Origin: Ornithinibacillus massiliensis
GTDB lineage: Bacteria > Bacillota > Bacilli > Bacillales > Amphibacillaceae
Direction of reading: 5' to 3'
Length of the DNA: 64,000 nucleotides
Assembly (NCBI RefSeq): GCF_018310345.1
Contig: NZ_JAGXBY010000003.1
Coordinates: 310,001-374,000, forward strand
Both the position numbers and the translations under genes were made by a program. Positions 46,548 to 54,450 of this stretch are shown piece after piece (the stretch's first letter is position 1; each line of letters begins with the position of its first letter). The notes under the pieces are model-generated. The model ran no database searches and was not told the DNA's origin. It saw only the letters and a list, made by a program, of their open reading frames with translations.

Positions 46548-47129
46548 ATGAACCATTCATTAGTATTAGCATCTACTTCGCCTCGGAGAAAAGAGCTACT
46601 AGAACTAGTAAACATTCCATTTGTTATAAGGAAACAGGATGTGGATGAATCTGTCATTCAAACGGACAATCCGGCATTAAGAGCGGAACAGCTTTCCTTA
46701 CATAAAGCGAAGCATGTGCCATTTATTGATTCGAGTGAGGTAATTTTAACAGCAGACACAGTAGTAGCCTTCGAAGGGAACATTTATGGGAAACCGAATC
46801 ATCACGAAGAAGCATATGAGATGCTTTCACGTTTAAGCGGGAATGTACATGACGTATATACTGGCGTAACCATCCGCTCACAGGAAAAAGTAGTTTCGTT
46901 TGTGGAAAAAACAATGGTAGAATTTTGGCCGTTAACAGAAGGTGAGATCCATGCTTATATCGCAACTAAGGATGTCTATGATAAAGCAGGAGCTTACGGT
47001 ATCCAAAGTCAAGGTGCTGCTTTAGTGAAGAAAATAAACGGCGACTATTATAACGTGGTAGGATTACCCATTTCGAGAGTCGTACGGGAATTGAGGAAAT
47101 TTAACATTAACGCTGTGCAAGAAGAGTAG
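46548..47129 (+). CDS. maf: Maf-family nucleotide pyrophosphatase
   Basis: A 193-residue Maf protein, a dTTP/UTP (or modified nucleotide) pyrophosphatase that also inhibits septum formation in B. subtilis. Motifs: LASTSPRRKELLELVNIPF at the start, ILTADTVVAFEGNIYGKP, YDKAGAYGIQSQGAALVKKI, and NVVGLPI near the end. GGAGG precedes the ATG. In many bacilli maf sits with radC-mreBCD; here it stands alone. Confidence 0.93.
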   Translation: MNHSLVLASTSPRRKELLELVNIPFVIRKQDVDESVIQTDNPALRAEQLSLHKAKHVPFIDSSEVILTADTVVAFEGNIYGKPNHHEEAYEMLSRLSGNVHDVYTGVTIRSQEKVVSFVEKTMVEFWPLTEGEIHAYIATKDVYDKAGAYGIQSQGAALVKKINGDYYNVVGLPISRVVRELRKFNINAVQEE

Positions 47130-47150
47130 TAAAGATTAATACATTTGCTA

Positions 47151-47208
47151 AGCATCCAAACGGTGTTTAGTTCTCTATCGTTGTAACAACGAAGAGGACA
47201 AGGATGCT
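47151..47208. other. Structured 58-bp intergenic element after maf
   Basis: Outer arms AGCATCC and GGATGCT enclose an inner hairpin (TTCTCT and CGTTG with CAACG and AGAGGA). Only TATATTT follows, so it is a poor terminator. It could be a folded RNA or a small palindromic repeat. Confidence 0.45.
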
Positions 47209-47278
47209 ATATTTATGAAACATGAAAGAAGTTTTCTCCGTCTTATCAGTAACATTGACTGAGAGGAATGGAGCGTAG

Positions 47279-47758
47279 ATGAAAAAAATAATTTTACTCT
47301 TAGGTTTTCCTGTATTGTCGAGTATTCTATCTGGTTGCCAAACAGAAAATAACAGCGCAAATCAAGCAGAAATAATTAATACAGTAATACAACACAAGGA
47401 TGTTAGTCCTTTAATTTTAAATTCTGACATTGCAACGATTAGTTTTTCAAAAGCAAAAAATGCCAGTCCAATTGTTTTGGAAGAAGCTGAAAAGCTGGAG
47501 AAATTAAAGCAAATAATTTCAGGTGCTAAAAAGGAAAAAGCTATCGTAAATATGGCTAACCCTAACTATTATATAGAAGTCATTGATACAAGTAATAACA
47601 AGCAACATTTTCATTTATGGATCGGCAAAGAAGGCCAACAAAGCAGCTTGATGAATACAGATGATACACATACAATTTATACTGTATCAGAAGAAATGAT
47701 GGATACGGTAATGGAATTAATTAATGTAAAATGGAAAAGAGAAGCTATTAAAACCTAA
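47279..47758 (+). CDS. Putative lipoprotein of unknown function
   Basis: A 159-residue secreted lipoprotein. The signal MKKIILLLGFPVLSSILSGC ends in a lipobox (LSGC, Cys20). The mature part has one small alpha/beta domain with YIEVIDTSNNKQHFHLWIG and TIYTVSEEMMDTVMELI, which recalls small bacillary lipoproteins of the YhfM kind; this link is weak. GAGGAATGGAG precedes the ATG. Confidence 0.7.
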   Translation: MKKIILLLGFPVLSSILSGCQTENNSANQAEIINTVIQHKDVSPLILNSDIATISFSKAKNASPIVLEEAEKLEKLKQIISGAKKEKAIVNMANPNYYIEVIDTSNNKQHFHLWIGKEGQQSSLMNTDDTHTIYTVSEEMMDTVMELINVKWKREAIKT

Positions 47759-47784
47759 GTAGTTCCACATTATCAGAACTACTT
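47757..47784. terminator. Hairpin between the lipoprotein and GNAT genes
   Basis: AAGTAGTT pairs with AACTACTT (12-base loop) starting at the lipoprotein stop, between two convergent genes. T-runs are weak. Confidence 0.5.
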
Positions 47785-47809
47785 AATCATAACTGCTTCT
47801 CTTTTTATA

Positions 47810-48238
47810 TTATAATTCCTTTTCCAATACAACAACATCCTCTAGGAGGTATTGACTTTTTTGATATGTTTTAATAGCCCGGTCATTATCTTTACCCGTA
47901 ATTATTTTAATCGATTGGATACCACGGTGTAGAAGCTCTTTTTCCAATAATGAAATCATAGAACTCGCTAATCCCATTCCCCGTGCTGTTTCTTCTACAT
48001 ACATTTCGGTAATTTCTCCAACACTGCTTGGATAACAAAAGGTTTGAAAGCTCTGAGCACATGCAAAGCCCACTACTTGCTCATTTACTACTGCGACTAC
48101 GACTAATTCATTACCAGCATGCAGGCATTCCTTGATTATTTCAGGATCTATCTTTTCCCCACCATTAAACTTATGATTCAACCGGGAAAGCGCTATCGCA
48201 TCCTTTACTGTGGCTAATCTAACTTGTTTATTCAGCAT
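47810..48238 (-). CDS. GNAT family N-acetyltransferase
   Basis: A 142-residue acetyl-CoA-dependent acetyltransferase. The core beta strand and CoA loop are ITEMYVEETARGMGLASSMI (the Q/RxxGxG/A loop is RGMGLA), followed by a C-terminal NDRAIKTYQKSQY segment typical of the fold. The substrate is unknown. It lies 38 bases after the second DJ-1 gene and may be cotranscribed with it. Confidence 0.87.
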   Translation of the reverse strand: MLNKQVRLATVKDAIALSRLNHKFNGGEKIDPEIIKECLHAGNELVVVAVVNEQVVGFACAQSFQTFCYPSSVGEITEMYVEETARGMGLASSMISLLEKELLHRGIQSIKIITGKDNDRAIKTYQKSQYLLEDVVVLEKEL

Positions 48239-48276
48239 CGTATCGCTCCTTGAAATCTCTCAATTGTCTGGACGTA

Positions 48277-48819
48277 CTAGGTATTTCGATACCAATTTTC
48301 ATTGAAATCAAGATGTAGAGCTTTTCCTAAACAAATCCCAAACTCTATAAAGCCCCTTCCTCTTGCCGTAATCGTATTTCCATCTTGAACCACTACATTA
48401 TCTGAGTAATTTTCCGTTTCAAAGACACCCAGCTCTCCTAATTTATCCTTGGGTAGTCCTACCGTATATTTCTTTCCTTTTAGAATACCTGCTTTTGCTA
48501 ATAAATATGGTGAGCTAGATATACTTGCGATTATTGTATCAGCTTTCGCGATTCGCATAATAAAATCTACTACTCTTTGCTCCTCTGCTAATGCCCCAAT
48601 ATCCAGACAGCCAGGTAATAATAAGCTGTCCACTTCATCGATTGTTACATCATAAATAGTTGTATCGGGAATACAAGTTAACCCTGCTTCTCCACTTATT
48701 GGCTGATTCGTCATCCCTACGGTTAGCACTGGCTTACTTCCTTGCATAAGTACCGATAATGCTACACTTAGTTCATATTCACTAAATTGTGGATATAAGA
48801 GTACCGCAGTTTTTTTCAT
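48277..48819 (-). CDS. DJ-1/PfpI-like protein lacking the catalytic cysteine
   Basis: A 180-residue DJ-1/PfpI-fold protein. It aligns with the gene at 45384-45950 (VLLYPQFSEYEL, LLLPGCLDIGAL, KAGILKGKKYTV, GNTITARGRGFIEFGI), but the elbow reads ASISSSPYLLAKAG: Ser stands where Cys is needed. A hydrolytic or deglycase role is therefore doubtful. The ATG used has GGGAG 9 bases upstream and lies 19 bases after the hydrolase stop, so it is in the operon hydrolase-DJ-1-GNAT. Confidence 0.8.
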   Translation of the reverse strand: MKKTAVLLYPQFSEYELSVALSVLMQGSKPVLTVGMTNQPISGEAGLTCIPDTTIYDVTIDEVDSLLLPGCLDIGALAEEQRVVDFIMRIAKADTIIASISSSPYLLAKAGILKGKKYTVGLPKDKLGELGVFETENYSDNVVVQDGNTITARGRGFIEFGICLGKALHLDFNENWYRNT

Positions 48820-48838
48820 ACTTGGAATCTCCCATCGA

Positions 48839-49816
48839 TCACTCATGGTTCTCATGATTTGTATTTTCTTCTAATGCCTTGTCTAGAAATTGTTGTAAAC
48901 GATCTTGAAATTCCTCGGTTGCAACATTATAAGCCTTTGTATGTCCAGCATTAGGCACAATCCACAGCTCTTTATCCCCACCAGCAGCTTCAAACAATTC
49001 ATATGCCATCTCGGTCGGAACTAGCTCATCAGCATCCCCATGTATAATGAATAGGTCTCTCGTATTATTCTTCACCTGGTCAATCGCAGATGCTTCCCCA
49101 AAGAAATAACCAGCTCTCACCTTAGTAATCATACTTGTAATATCTAAAATTGGAAACGCTGGAAGATGATATAAGTGCTTTAATTGATGCTTTAGCTCCT
49201 CTTTTACTGTCGTATATCCACTATCAGCAACAATTCCTTTTACTTCATCAGGAAGCTCTTCTCCACTAGTCATGAGAACTAGGGACGCCCCCATGGAATT
49301 ACCATGTAAAACGATTTGCTCTGCTCCATACTGTTCTACTAATAAGTTAATCCACTGCACATAATCTAACCGGTCATGCCAGCCATATCCCACATAATCG
49401 CCTTCACTTTCCCCGTGACCTCTCGCATCTGGCAATAATACATCAAAGCCTTGATCATAATAAAACTTGACCAAATCATCCATATGATCTCGATTCCCAC
49501 GATAACCATGAGCAAGAATGACCGCTTTTCCAGTTTTCCTATCGTTTTCTAGGTAACCGGCTTTTAATACCAACTCATCATAGGATGTGATTTGCAAGAC
49601 TTCTTGTTCCTGCTCTGCATACCACTTCTCCGCTTCTTCTAAAATAGCCAACGCTGTTTCACTTGCACTTGCATTCACACTTTCAGGCTCACTATGTAAT
49701 TCGATATCGGTACCTCGTTTAATCCCTTCACTATAGAAATAATTCCCACCTACTAGTAAACCAATCACTACAATCCCAACAATACTGCCCAACGCAATAC
49801 TTATTTTTCTCTTCAA
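48839..49816 (-). CDS. Membrane-anchored alpha/beta hydrolase (paralogue 2)
   Basis: A 325-residue hydrolase with one N-terminal membrane segment (about residues 5-27). HGYRGNRDH is the oxyanion loop, catalytic Ser in GNSMGAS, Asp in HGDADELVP, His in PNAGHTKAY. It shares the block YGWHDRLDYVQWINLL with paralogue 1 (FGWPDRLDYVDWIQLL). It starts at a TTG after AGGGGGAT. Substrate unknown; probably an extracytoplasmic esterase or peptidase. Confidence 0.85.
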   Translation of the reverse strand: MKRKISIALGSIVGIVVIGLLVGGNYFYSEGIKRGTDIELHSEPESVNASASETALAILEEAEKWYAEQEQEVLQITSYDELVLKAGYLENDRKTGKAVILAHGYRGNRDHMDDLVKFYYDQGFDVLLPDARGHGESEGDYVGYGWHDRLDYVQWINLLVEQYGAEQIVLHGNSMGASLVLMTSGEELPDEVKGIVADSGYTTVKEELKHQLKHLYHLPAFPILDITSMITKVRAGYFFGEASAIDQVKNNTRDLFIIHGDADELVPTEMAYELFEAAGGDKELWIVPNAGHTKAYNVATEEFQDRLQQFLDKALEENTNHENHE

Positions 49817-49863
49817 TTGAAATCCCCCTGAAATGATATTTTTCTTACAATTTTACCATGAAG

Positions 49864-49898
49864 AAGGGGTTTCTCCCTATTAAAAGGAGAAACCCCTT
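49864..49898. terminator. Terminator after the VOC gene
   Basis: A 13-bp perfect stem AAGGGGTTTCTCC with GGAGAAACCCCTT, 9-base loop. The tails are CTTCTTC on the minus strand and ACTTTT on the plus strand. Confidence 0.75.
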
Positions 49899-49902
49899 AC
49901 TT

Positions 49903-50271
49903 TTAAATCCATTCAAGAAATTCTAATCGGTTCCCAAAAGGGTCATCTAAATAGAATCTGTTTGCACCTGGCAAATGGTCATCCACGATATATGCTCTAT
50001 TTTTCTGATCGAGATAATGCTTCATCGCTTCAATATTCTTTACACGAATGGCGGGATGTGCCTTTCGTGCAGGCAAAAACGGCTCTTCTATCCCAATATG
50101 AAGATGAATCATACCATTGGTGAACCAAACACCACCCCGGCCCTTTAAGTTATCAGGCTTTTCTACCTCTGAAAATCCTAGTAAATCTCGATAAAACAAT
50201 CGAGCCTTCTCTTCTCCACCTTTAGGAGCTGCTAACTGCACATGATCAAGCTGCTCATAGTGAAAATCCAT
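49903..50271 (-). CDS. VOC superfamily (glyoxalase/dioxygenase-like) protein
   Basis: A 122-residue vicinal-oxygen-chelate protein: LDHVQLAAPKGGEEKARLFY at the start (metal His in DHVQL), GLHIGIE-like second ligand segment (MIHLHIGIEE), and DPFGNRLEFLEW at the end (metal Glu). It could be a glyoxalase-like or antibiotic-binding protein; the substrate is not apparent. The ATG used follows GGAGGGGAGGG; ten codons of open frame before it contain that site. Confidence 0.82.
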   Translation of the reverse strand: MDFHYEQLDHVQLAAPKGGEEKARLFYRDLLGFSEVEKPDNLKGRGGVWFTNGMIHLHIGIEEPFLPARKAHPAIRVKNIEAMKHYLDQKNRAYIVDDHLPGANRFYLDDPFGNRLEFLEWI

Positions 50272-50423
50272 ACCAATCCCTCCCCTCCATACTTTCATCA
50301 TAAATAATATGAAGAATAATTAAAAATACATAAAGCAAATACTTTTTGAAAACATTTACTTATACCCTTATTTTTGAATTATGTTAAAATTTACTTAGTA
50401 TCGCAGTGAGGAGATGAAGTCAT

Positions 50424-51206
50424 TTGAATTATAAAGAATATTATGTAGAGAATTCCCCACTAATGATGTTTCTTCATGGTGGAGGAGTAAGTGGATGGAT
50501 GTGGGACGAGCAAGTGAAATATTTTACTACAAAGTACCATTGCTTAGTTCCAGACTTACCAGGGCATGGCAAGAGCAAACACGATTCGTTTTCTATAGAT
50601 GATAGTGCGCAGAGGCTCATACAATTAATTAATGAAAAAAAGAACGATAAACCAATCATTGTAATTGGCTTTTCACTAGGTGCACAAGTTCTTGTCAGAA
50701 TGCTTAGCATACAACCCCACTTAATTAACTATGCCATAATAAACAGTGCTTTAACGAAGCCAATGCCCTATAGCGCTAAGCTAACAATGCCTCTCTTTAA
50801 GCTATCCTTTCCTCTAGTAAAGTGGAAATCATTCGCTAAGCTCCAAGCAAAAGTATTATACATAAAAGAAAATCAATTGGATTTATACTATCAAGATAGT
50901 TCAGAAACTAGTCTTCATACCTTTATTCAAGTGATGCAAGAAAATATGTCCTTTAGTATCCCTAATGATTTTTATAAGGCTGGCGGAAAAATATTAGTTA
51001 CGGTTGGTGAAAAGGAAAAGAAAATCATGCGCAAATCTGCAAGTGAATTAACCCATGCCAATCCAAATGCTACCGGAATTGTAATTCCTAAAATTGGCCA
51101 CGGCATCTCTTTAGCAGACCCGACATTCTTTAATCATTTAATTGACGATTGGATTACAAAGCAGATTTTACCCAACCCGTGTCACCATTATTTAAAAGCA
51201 AAATGA
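50424..51206 (+). CDS. Alpha/beta fold hydrolase
   Basis: A 260-residue cytoplasmic hydrolase: oxyanion loop MFLHGGGVSGWMWDEQ, DLPGHGKSKHD, nucleophile Ser in GFSLGAQ, and His in KIGHGISLAD. There is no membrane anchor, unlike the two paralogues nearby. It starts at a TTG with GAGGAG upstream. A TGACCAG/CTGGTCA hairpin follows the stop (51204-51231) without a T-run. Substrate unknown. Confidence 0.83.
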   Translation: MNYKEYYVENSPLMMFLHGGGVSGWMWDEQVKYFTTKYHCLVPDLPGHGKSKHDSFSIDDSAQRLIQLINEKKNDKPIIVIGFSLGAQVLVRMLSIQPHLINYAIINSALTKPMPYSAKLTMPLFKLSFPLVKWKSFAKLQAKVLYIKENQLDLYYQDSSETSLHTFIQVMQENMSFSIPNDFYKAGGKILVTVGEKEKKIMRKSASELTHANPNATGIVIPKIGHGISLADPTFFNHLIDDWITKQILPNPCHHYLKAK

Positions 51207-51274
51207 CCAGCCTCCTCTCGGAAACTGGTCAGTTAATTGGCATATTCAGCAGCCACAAATGCCGTATTTGTAAT

Positions 51275-51428
51275 AAAAAGTTTTAAACCACCACTTCACT
51301 AAGTGGGTGTTTGCAGAAACCTTCCTGTCTTCCGCTACACTATGGCGGCTCGACATTAGAGCTTCAATGTAAAACTCCCTATTATCTATTTAGAGGTTAA
51401 AACTTAGTAAAATACGTACATCGTAGCT
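51275..51428 (-). ncRNA. Candidate structured small RNA
   Basis: On the minus strand AAGTTTTAACC (near 51400) can pair with GGTTTAAAACTT (near 51283), closing a domain with smaller stems: ACATT/AATGT, CCGC/GCGG, and CCACTT/AAGTGG just before the 3' end. TTTTTATT follows, as in an intrinsic terminator. TATAAT at 51435-51440 could start it; no good -35 is seen. No frame codes. I do not recognise the RNA class. Confidence 0.4.
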
Positions 51429-51516
51429 TGTGTAATTATATTACTACGTTCACGATGAATAATCAATGTCAATATCATCCAATTGAACAAAAATAGGCTT
51501 AAACTCCTAGCATATT

Positions 51517-51771
51517 TTAAAAGATTAATTCATATACTTCGCGAAGTTGTTGCACACGAATATCATCTTGAACATTTTCAGCATAATTAATTTCACGTTC
51601 CAGTATTTGATCTAAATACTGGATCTCCTTATCATCTAAATCATCAACAAATGCTCTTTCGTTTTGATACTGATTATGCTTTAGTTTTTGATAAATAGAC
51701 TGACTTAGCTCGCTTTCTTCATAGTTAGATACTGATTCAAGTAAGTACTTTAATGTATGGTCGATTGTCAT
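51517..51771 (-). CDS. csgA: Sigma-G-dependent spore protein CsgA
   Basis: An 84-residue protein similar along its length to B. subtilis CsgA, a small spore protein expressed in the forespore under sigma-G. The shared block is FVDDLDDKEIQYLDQILERE followed by INYAENVQDDIRVQQLREVY. It is acidic and predicted all-helical. The ATG follows GCAGGTG closely; a GTG directly before it is also possible. Second gene after a 46-residue companion, 11 bases apart. Confidence 0.87.
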   Translation of the reverse strand: MTIDHTLKYLLESVSNYEESELSQSIYQKLKHNQYQNERAFVDDLDDKEIQYLDQILEREINYAENVQDDIRVQQLREVYELIF

Positions 51772-51782
51772 CACCTGCTTTA

Positions 51783-51923
51783 TTAAATCTTCGTATTCTT
51801 CTTCTTTGTCCGATCTTCCAATACAGATTTAGGACGGTGATTGGCAGTTTCCTCAGTCAATCCTTGTGGGTTAACACTTGATGTAACACGCTTTTTACTC
51901 CAGCTATCACTTTTTTCTGGCAT
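51783..51923 (-). CDS. 46-residue protein cotranscribed with csgA
   Basis: A short hydrophilic, basic protein (MPEKSDSWSKKRVTSSVNPQ to RTKKKNTKI). GGAGGTG stands 7 bases before the ATG, and its stop is 11 bases upstream of csgA. The composition (Ser, Lys, Asn, Thr; no hydrophobic core) suits a small spore-core protein, but I do not recognise the family. Confidence 0.72.
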   Translation of the reverse strand: MPEKSDSWSKKRVTSSVNPQGLTEETANHRPKSVLEDRTKKKNTKI

Positions 51924-51942
51924 AAAGGACACCTCCACTAGG

Positions 51943-51972
51943 TAGTATTTCTAAATTGTTGGGTTTTATCCT
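51943..51972 (-). promoter_or_regulatory. Possible sigma-G/F promoter for the csgA operon
   Basis: AGGATA, a 17-base spacer, then AATACTA, close to the sigma-G pattern TGAATA...CATACTA, 20 bases before the first start codon. csgA is sigma-G-dependent in B. subtilis. Confidence 0.4.
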
Positions 51973-52020
51973 ACTTGAGGGTGGAGATATTAAGTAGGGA
52001 GATGCAGGTTGCTTTAGGGT

Positions 52021-52187
52021 GGGGTATCTGCTTGGAGGGGTGGGTGCTTCTCTCTTTAGTTTGAGTTCATCTGCTTCTCGGGCGGGCGCATCTTCTCTGG
52101 TTTGGGCTCATCTGCTTCCGAGGTGGGTGCATCTTTCTCTGGTTTGGGCTCATCTGCTTCCCAACCGGGCGCATCTGCTTTCAAATC
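52021..52187. repeat. 21-bp tandem repeat array A (8 units)
   Basis: Eight units of 21 bases (one of 20) with consensus GGGCGCATCTGCTTC plus 6 variable bases; odd and even units alternate between GGGCTCATCTGCTTC and GGGTGCATCTTTCTC forms. It lies between the csgA operon start and the 3' end of the acyl-CoA synthetase gene. No coding frame is supported. Confidence 0.88.
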
Positions 52188-52207
52188 AATTTTACTAATG
52201 GACACCA

Positions 52208-52243
52208 CAAAAAAAGCACAGCCATTAACTATAGCTATGCTTT
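52208..52243 (-). terminator. Terminator after the acyl-CoA synthetase gene
   Basis: AAAGCATAGC pairs with GCTGTGCTTT (one G-T) and is followed by seven T on the minus strand. Confidence 0.85.
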
Positions 52244-52253
52244 GAAATAACCA

Positions 52254-53864
52254 TTACTCTGCTCCTAGTCCCTCATACTCTTTCCGTAATTCGCGTTTCA
52301 ATACTTTTCCACTTGGATTTTTTGGTAATCCTTCTGTAAAAGCAACATATTTTGGTACTTTAAATTTGGATAGCTTAGAACGGCAAAATTCAATAACCGA
52401 TTCCTCGGTAAGTCTTGCCCCTTCTTTTGGAACAATAATGGCTGTTACTGCTTCTATCCAATATTTATCTGATATACCAATAACAGCAACTTCGGAAACA
52501 CCTTCAAGTTGATAGATCATCTCTTCAACTTCCCGGCTAGAAACATTGACACCGCCTGTATTAATCATATCTTTTTTTCGGTCAATAATCGTTATATAAC
52601 CTTCCTCATCCATCACACCAAGGTCGCCACTATGAAACCACCCACCACGGAATGCTTCTGCAGTTTTTTCCGGATCATGTAAGTAGCCTTTCATCGCATG
52701 AGGTGTACGATGAACAATTTCACCAATTTCACCACGCGGAACCTCTTGATCATGGTCATCCACGATTCTTGTTTGGATATTTAGTGAAGGTTTTCCAGCT
52801 GATCCAAGCTTACGTAATTGATCTTCCGGTTGTAATGCAGTGGCCAGCGGGGCAACTTCTGTCTGTCCATAGAAATTCCAGAAGCGGGCATTGGGTAGTC
52901 GTTCTGACAGTTCCTTTAACACTTCCTTTGGCATAATCGCTGCGCCATAATAACACTTCTCCAAGGTAGACAAATCCCGTGTATCAAATTCCGGATGCCT
53001 TAAAAGGGCTATCCATACTGTAGGCGGGCAAAAAAGCTGTGTTGCTCCTTCCTTTTCAATTGTTCGTAAAATTATTTCTGGACTTGCTCCATCTAAAATA
53101 ATCCCGCTTGAACCTAAGTATATACTTGGACCTAAAAAAACATGTAACTGGGCACTATGATACATTGGCAGAGCATGAACCAATACATCCCCCTCATCCA
53201 TATTCCCATCTATAATGCAACTCACATATTCACTAATGATACTTTTATGTGTAAGCATAACTCCTTTTGGCTTTGACTCCGTGCCACTCGTATATAAAAC
53301 ATGCGCCAAATCATCATCAGACAAATCCGCATCAACAAAATCTGTTGGTTTTCCTTCACGAATATCACGTAACGATGTCCAATCTTCAAACCTTTCGTCT
53401 ACTATTTCCCCTTCGTCCAAATCCATAATGTATCGAAAAGAGATCTCCTTACCAACCGAAGCATAATCCAAAATTGCGGCATACTCTTCGGATGCAATTA
53501 ATCCCGTTACATTAGCGTGATTGATGATAAACGCCACATCATCCTTTGTCAGCATATAATTAATTGGAATCATAACGGCTCCAATTCTTGCAAGGGCAAA
53601 ATTAACAATCACAAAGTCTAAACTATTCTTAGACATAACGGTTATCATATCGCCCTTTTTCATACCATTTTCCCGGAAAGCATGTGCTGTTTGATTTACG
53701 ATATTATCTAATTCTTGATAATTCAGTCGTTTATCCCGATAAGCAAGTGCAAATTTTTCCGGCATCCTTTCCCTTGTCCTCGCTAATAAATCTCCTAATG
53801 TATTTCTCCGTACACGTTCTAATAATTGTTTCAGTCCATCAAGTACATTTGAATCAGTGCTCAT
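52254..53864 (-). CDS. Acyl-CoA synthetase (AMP-forming)
   Basis: ANL-superfamily ligase (536 residues) that activates a carboxylic acid with ATP and CoA, most like fatty-acyl-CoA synthetases. Motifs: P-loop YTSGTESKPKGVMLTHKS, FYGQTEVAP, GWFHSGDLGVMDEEGYI, the hinge DRKKDMINTGGVNV, and the catalytic Lys near the end in NPSGKVLKRELR. AGGAGTTG precedes the ATG. It stands alone between two 21-bp repeat arrays. Chain length of the substrate cannot be told. Confidence 0.9.
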   Translation of the reverse strand: MSTDSNVLDGLKQLLERVRRNTLGDLLARTRERMPEKFALAYRDKRLNYQELDNIVNQTAHAFRENGMKKGDMITVMSKNSLDFVIVNFALARIGAVMIPINYMLTKDDVAFIINHANVTGLIASEEYAAILDYASVGKEISFRYIMDLDEGEIVDERFEDWTSLRDIREGKPTDFVDADLSDDDLAHVLYTSGTESKPKGVMLTHKSIISEYVSCIIDGNMDEGDVLVHALPMYHSAQLHVFLGPSIYLGSSGIILDGASPEIILRTIEKEGATQLFCPPTVWIALLRHPEFDTRDLSTLEKCYYGAAIMPKEVLKELSERLPNARFWNFYGQTEVAPLATALQPEDQLRKLGSAGKPSLNIQTRIVDDHDQEVPRGEIGEIVHRTPHAMKGYLHDPEKTAEAFRGGWFHSGDLGVMDEEGYITIIDRKKDMINTGGVNVSSREVEEMIYQLEGVSEVAVIGISDKYWIEAVTAIIVPKEGARLTEESVIEFCRSKLSKFKVPKYVAFTEGLPKNPSGKVLKRELRKEYEGLGAE

Positions 53865-54131
53865 CCCGACAACTCCTCCAAATAGTTTGATGACTTTTCT
53901 GTATATAAAATTCTATTAATTATTTTAATTCAGATAATTATTAGAAGCAATATACTTTACAAAACTTTACCCTAATCGTCTTAATTCGACTTTACGATTA
54001 AACTCACGAGTTGTATCAATTTATGTTACTGTGTAGTTCAATAATTTTAGGTGGTTGAATGAAGGGACAGCATCTTAAAAACTCCAGGATAGTGAAATAG
54101 AGTTATGTATTTAGGTTGAGTGTATGCTAAA

Positions 54132-54235
54132 GGGCGCATGTTACTCCTTTTTGGGTGCATGTTCCTATTTATAGGGCGCATCTTCCTTTCGGGCGGGCGC
54201 ATGTTCCTTTTGTTTGGGCTCATCTCTTTCCGATC
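54132..54235. repeat. 21-bp tandem repeat array B (5 units)
   Basis: Units starting at 54132, 54153, 54174, 54195 and 54216 share GGGCGCATSTTCCT plus a variable end. This is the same family as the array at 52021-52187, on the other side of the acyl-CoA synthetase gene. Nothing else is seen between 53865 and 54131. Confidence 0.88.
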
Positions 54236-54248
54236 AACTAGTTTCCTA

Positions 54249-54359
54249 TGTCCTAGATATTCCTATTGGCTTAATCGAATTCAAACATATGAGAAATCAA
54301 TGGAAGAAATTAGTGCCTTACCGACTGATCTAATTGATAGAGAAGCCTTCCATTACTAA
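54249..54359 (+). pseudogene. Possible 3' remnant of a coding gene
   Basis: The frame just after repeat array B reads RYSYWLNRIQTYEKSMEEIS, then ALPTDLIDREAFHY, before a stop. It looks like the true C-terminus of a protein, with a gene-like mix of residues, but it has no start or ribosome site, and the frame upstream is repeat DNA. The parent family is not recognised. Confidence 0.3.
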
Positions 54360-54450
54360 TCATGATATTCGCCTATATTAGGCCTAACAAGCTTCCTACT
54401 CCTCTATACCTGAATATAGTTAAAATGACTACTTACTAGGAGGAAATACG

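Noticed and set aside
54120..54248. Front part of the plus-strand frame through repeat array B
   Set aside because: Encoded by the 21-bp repeats; only the non-repeat tail looks protein-like.
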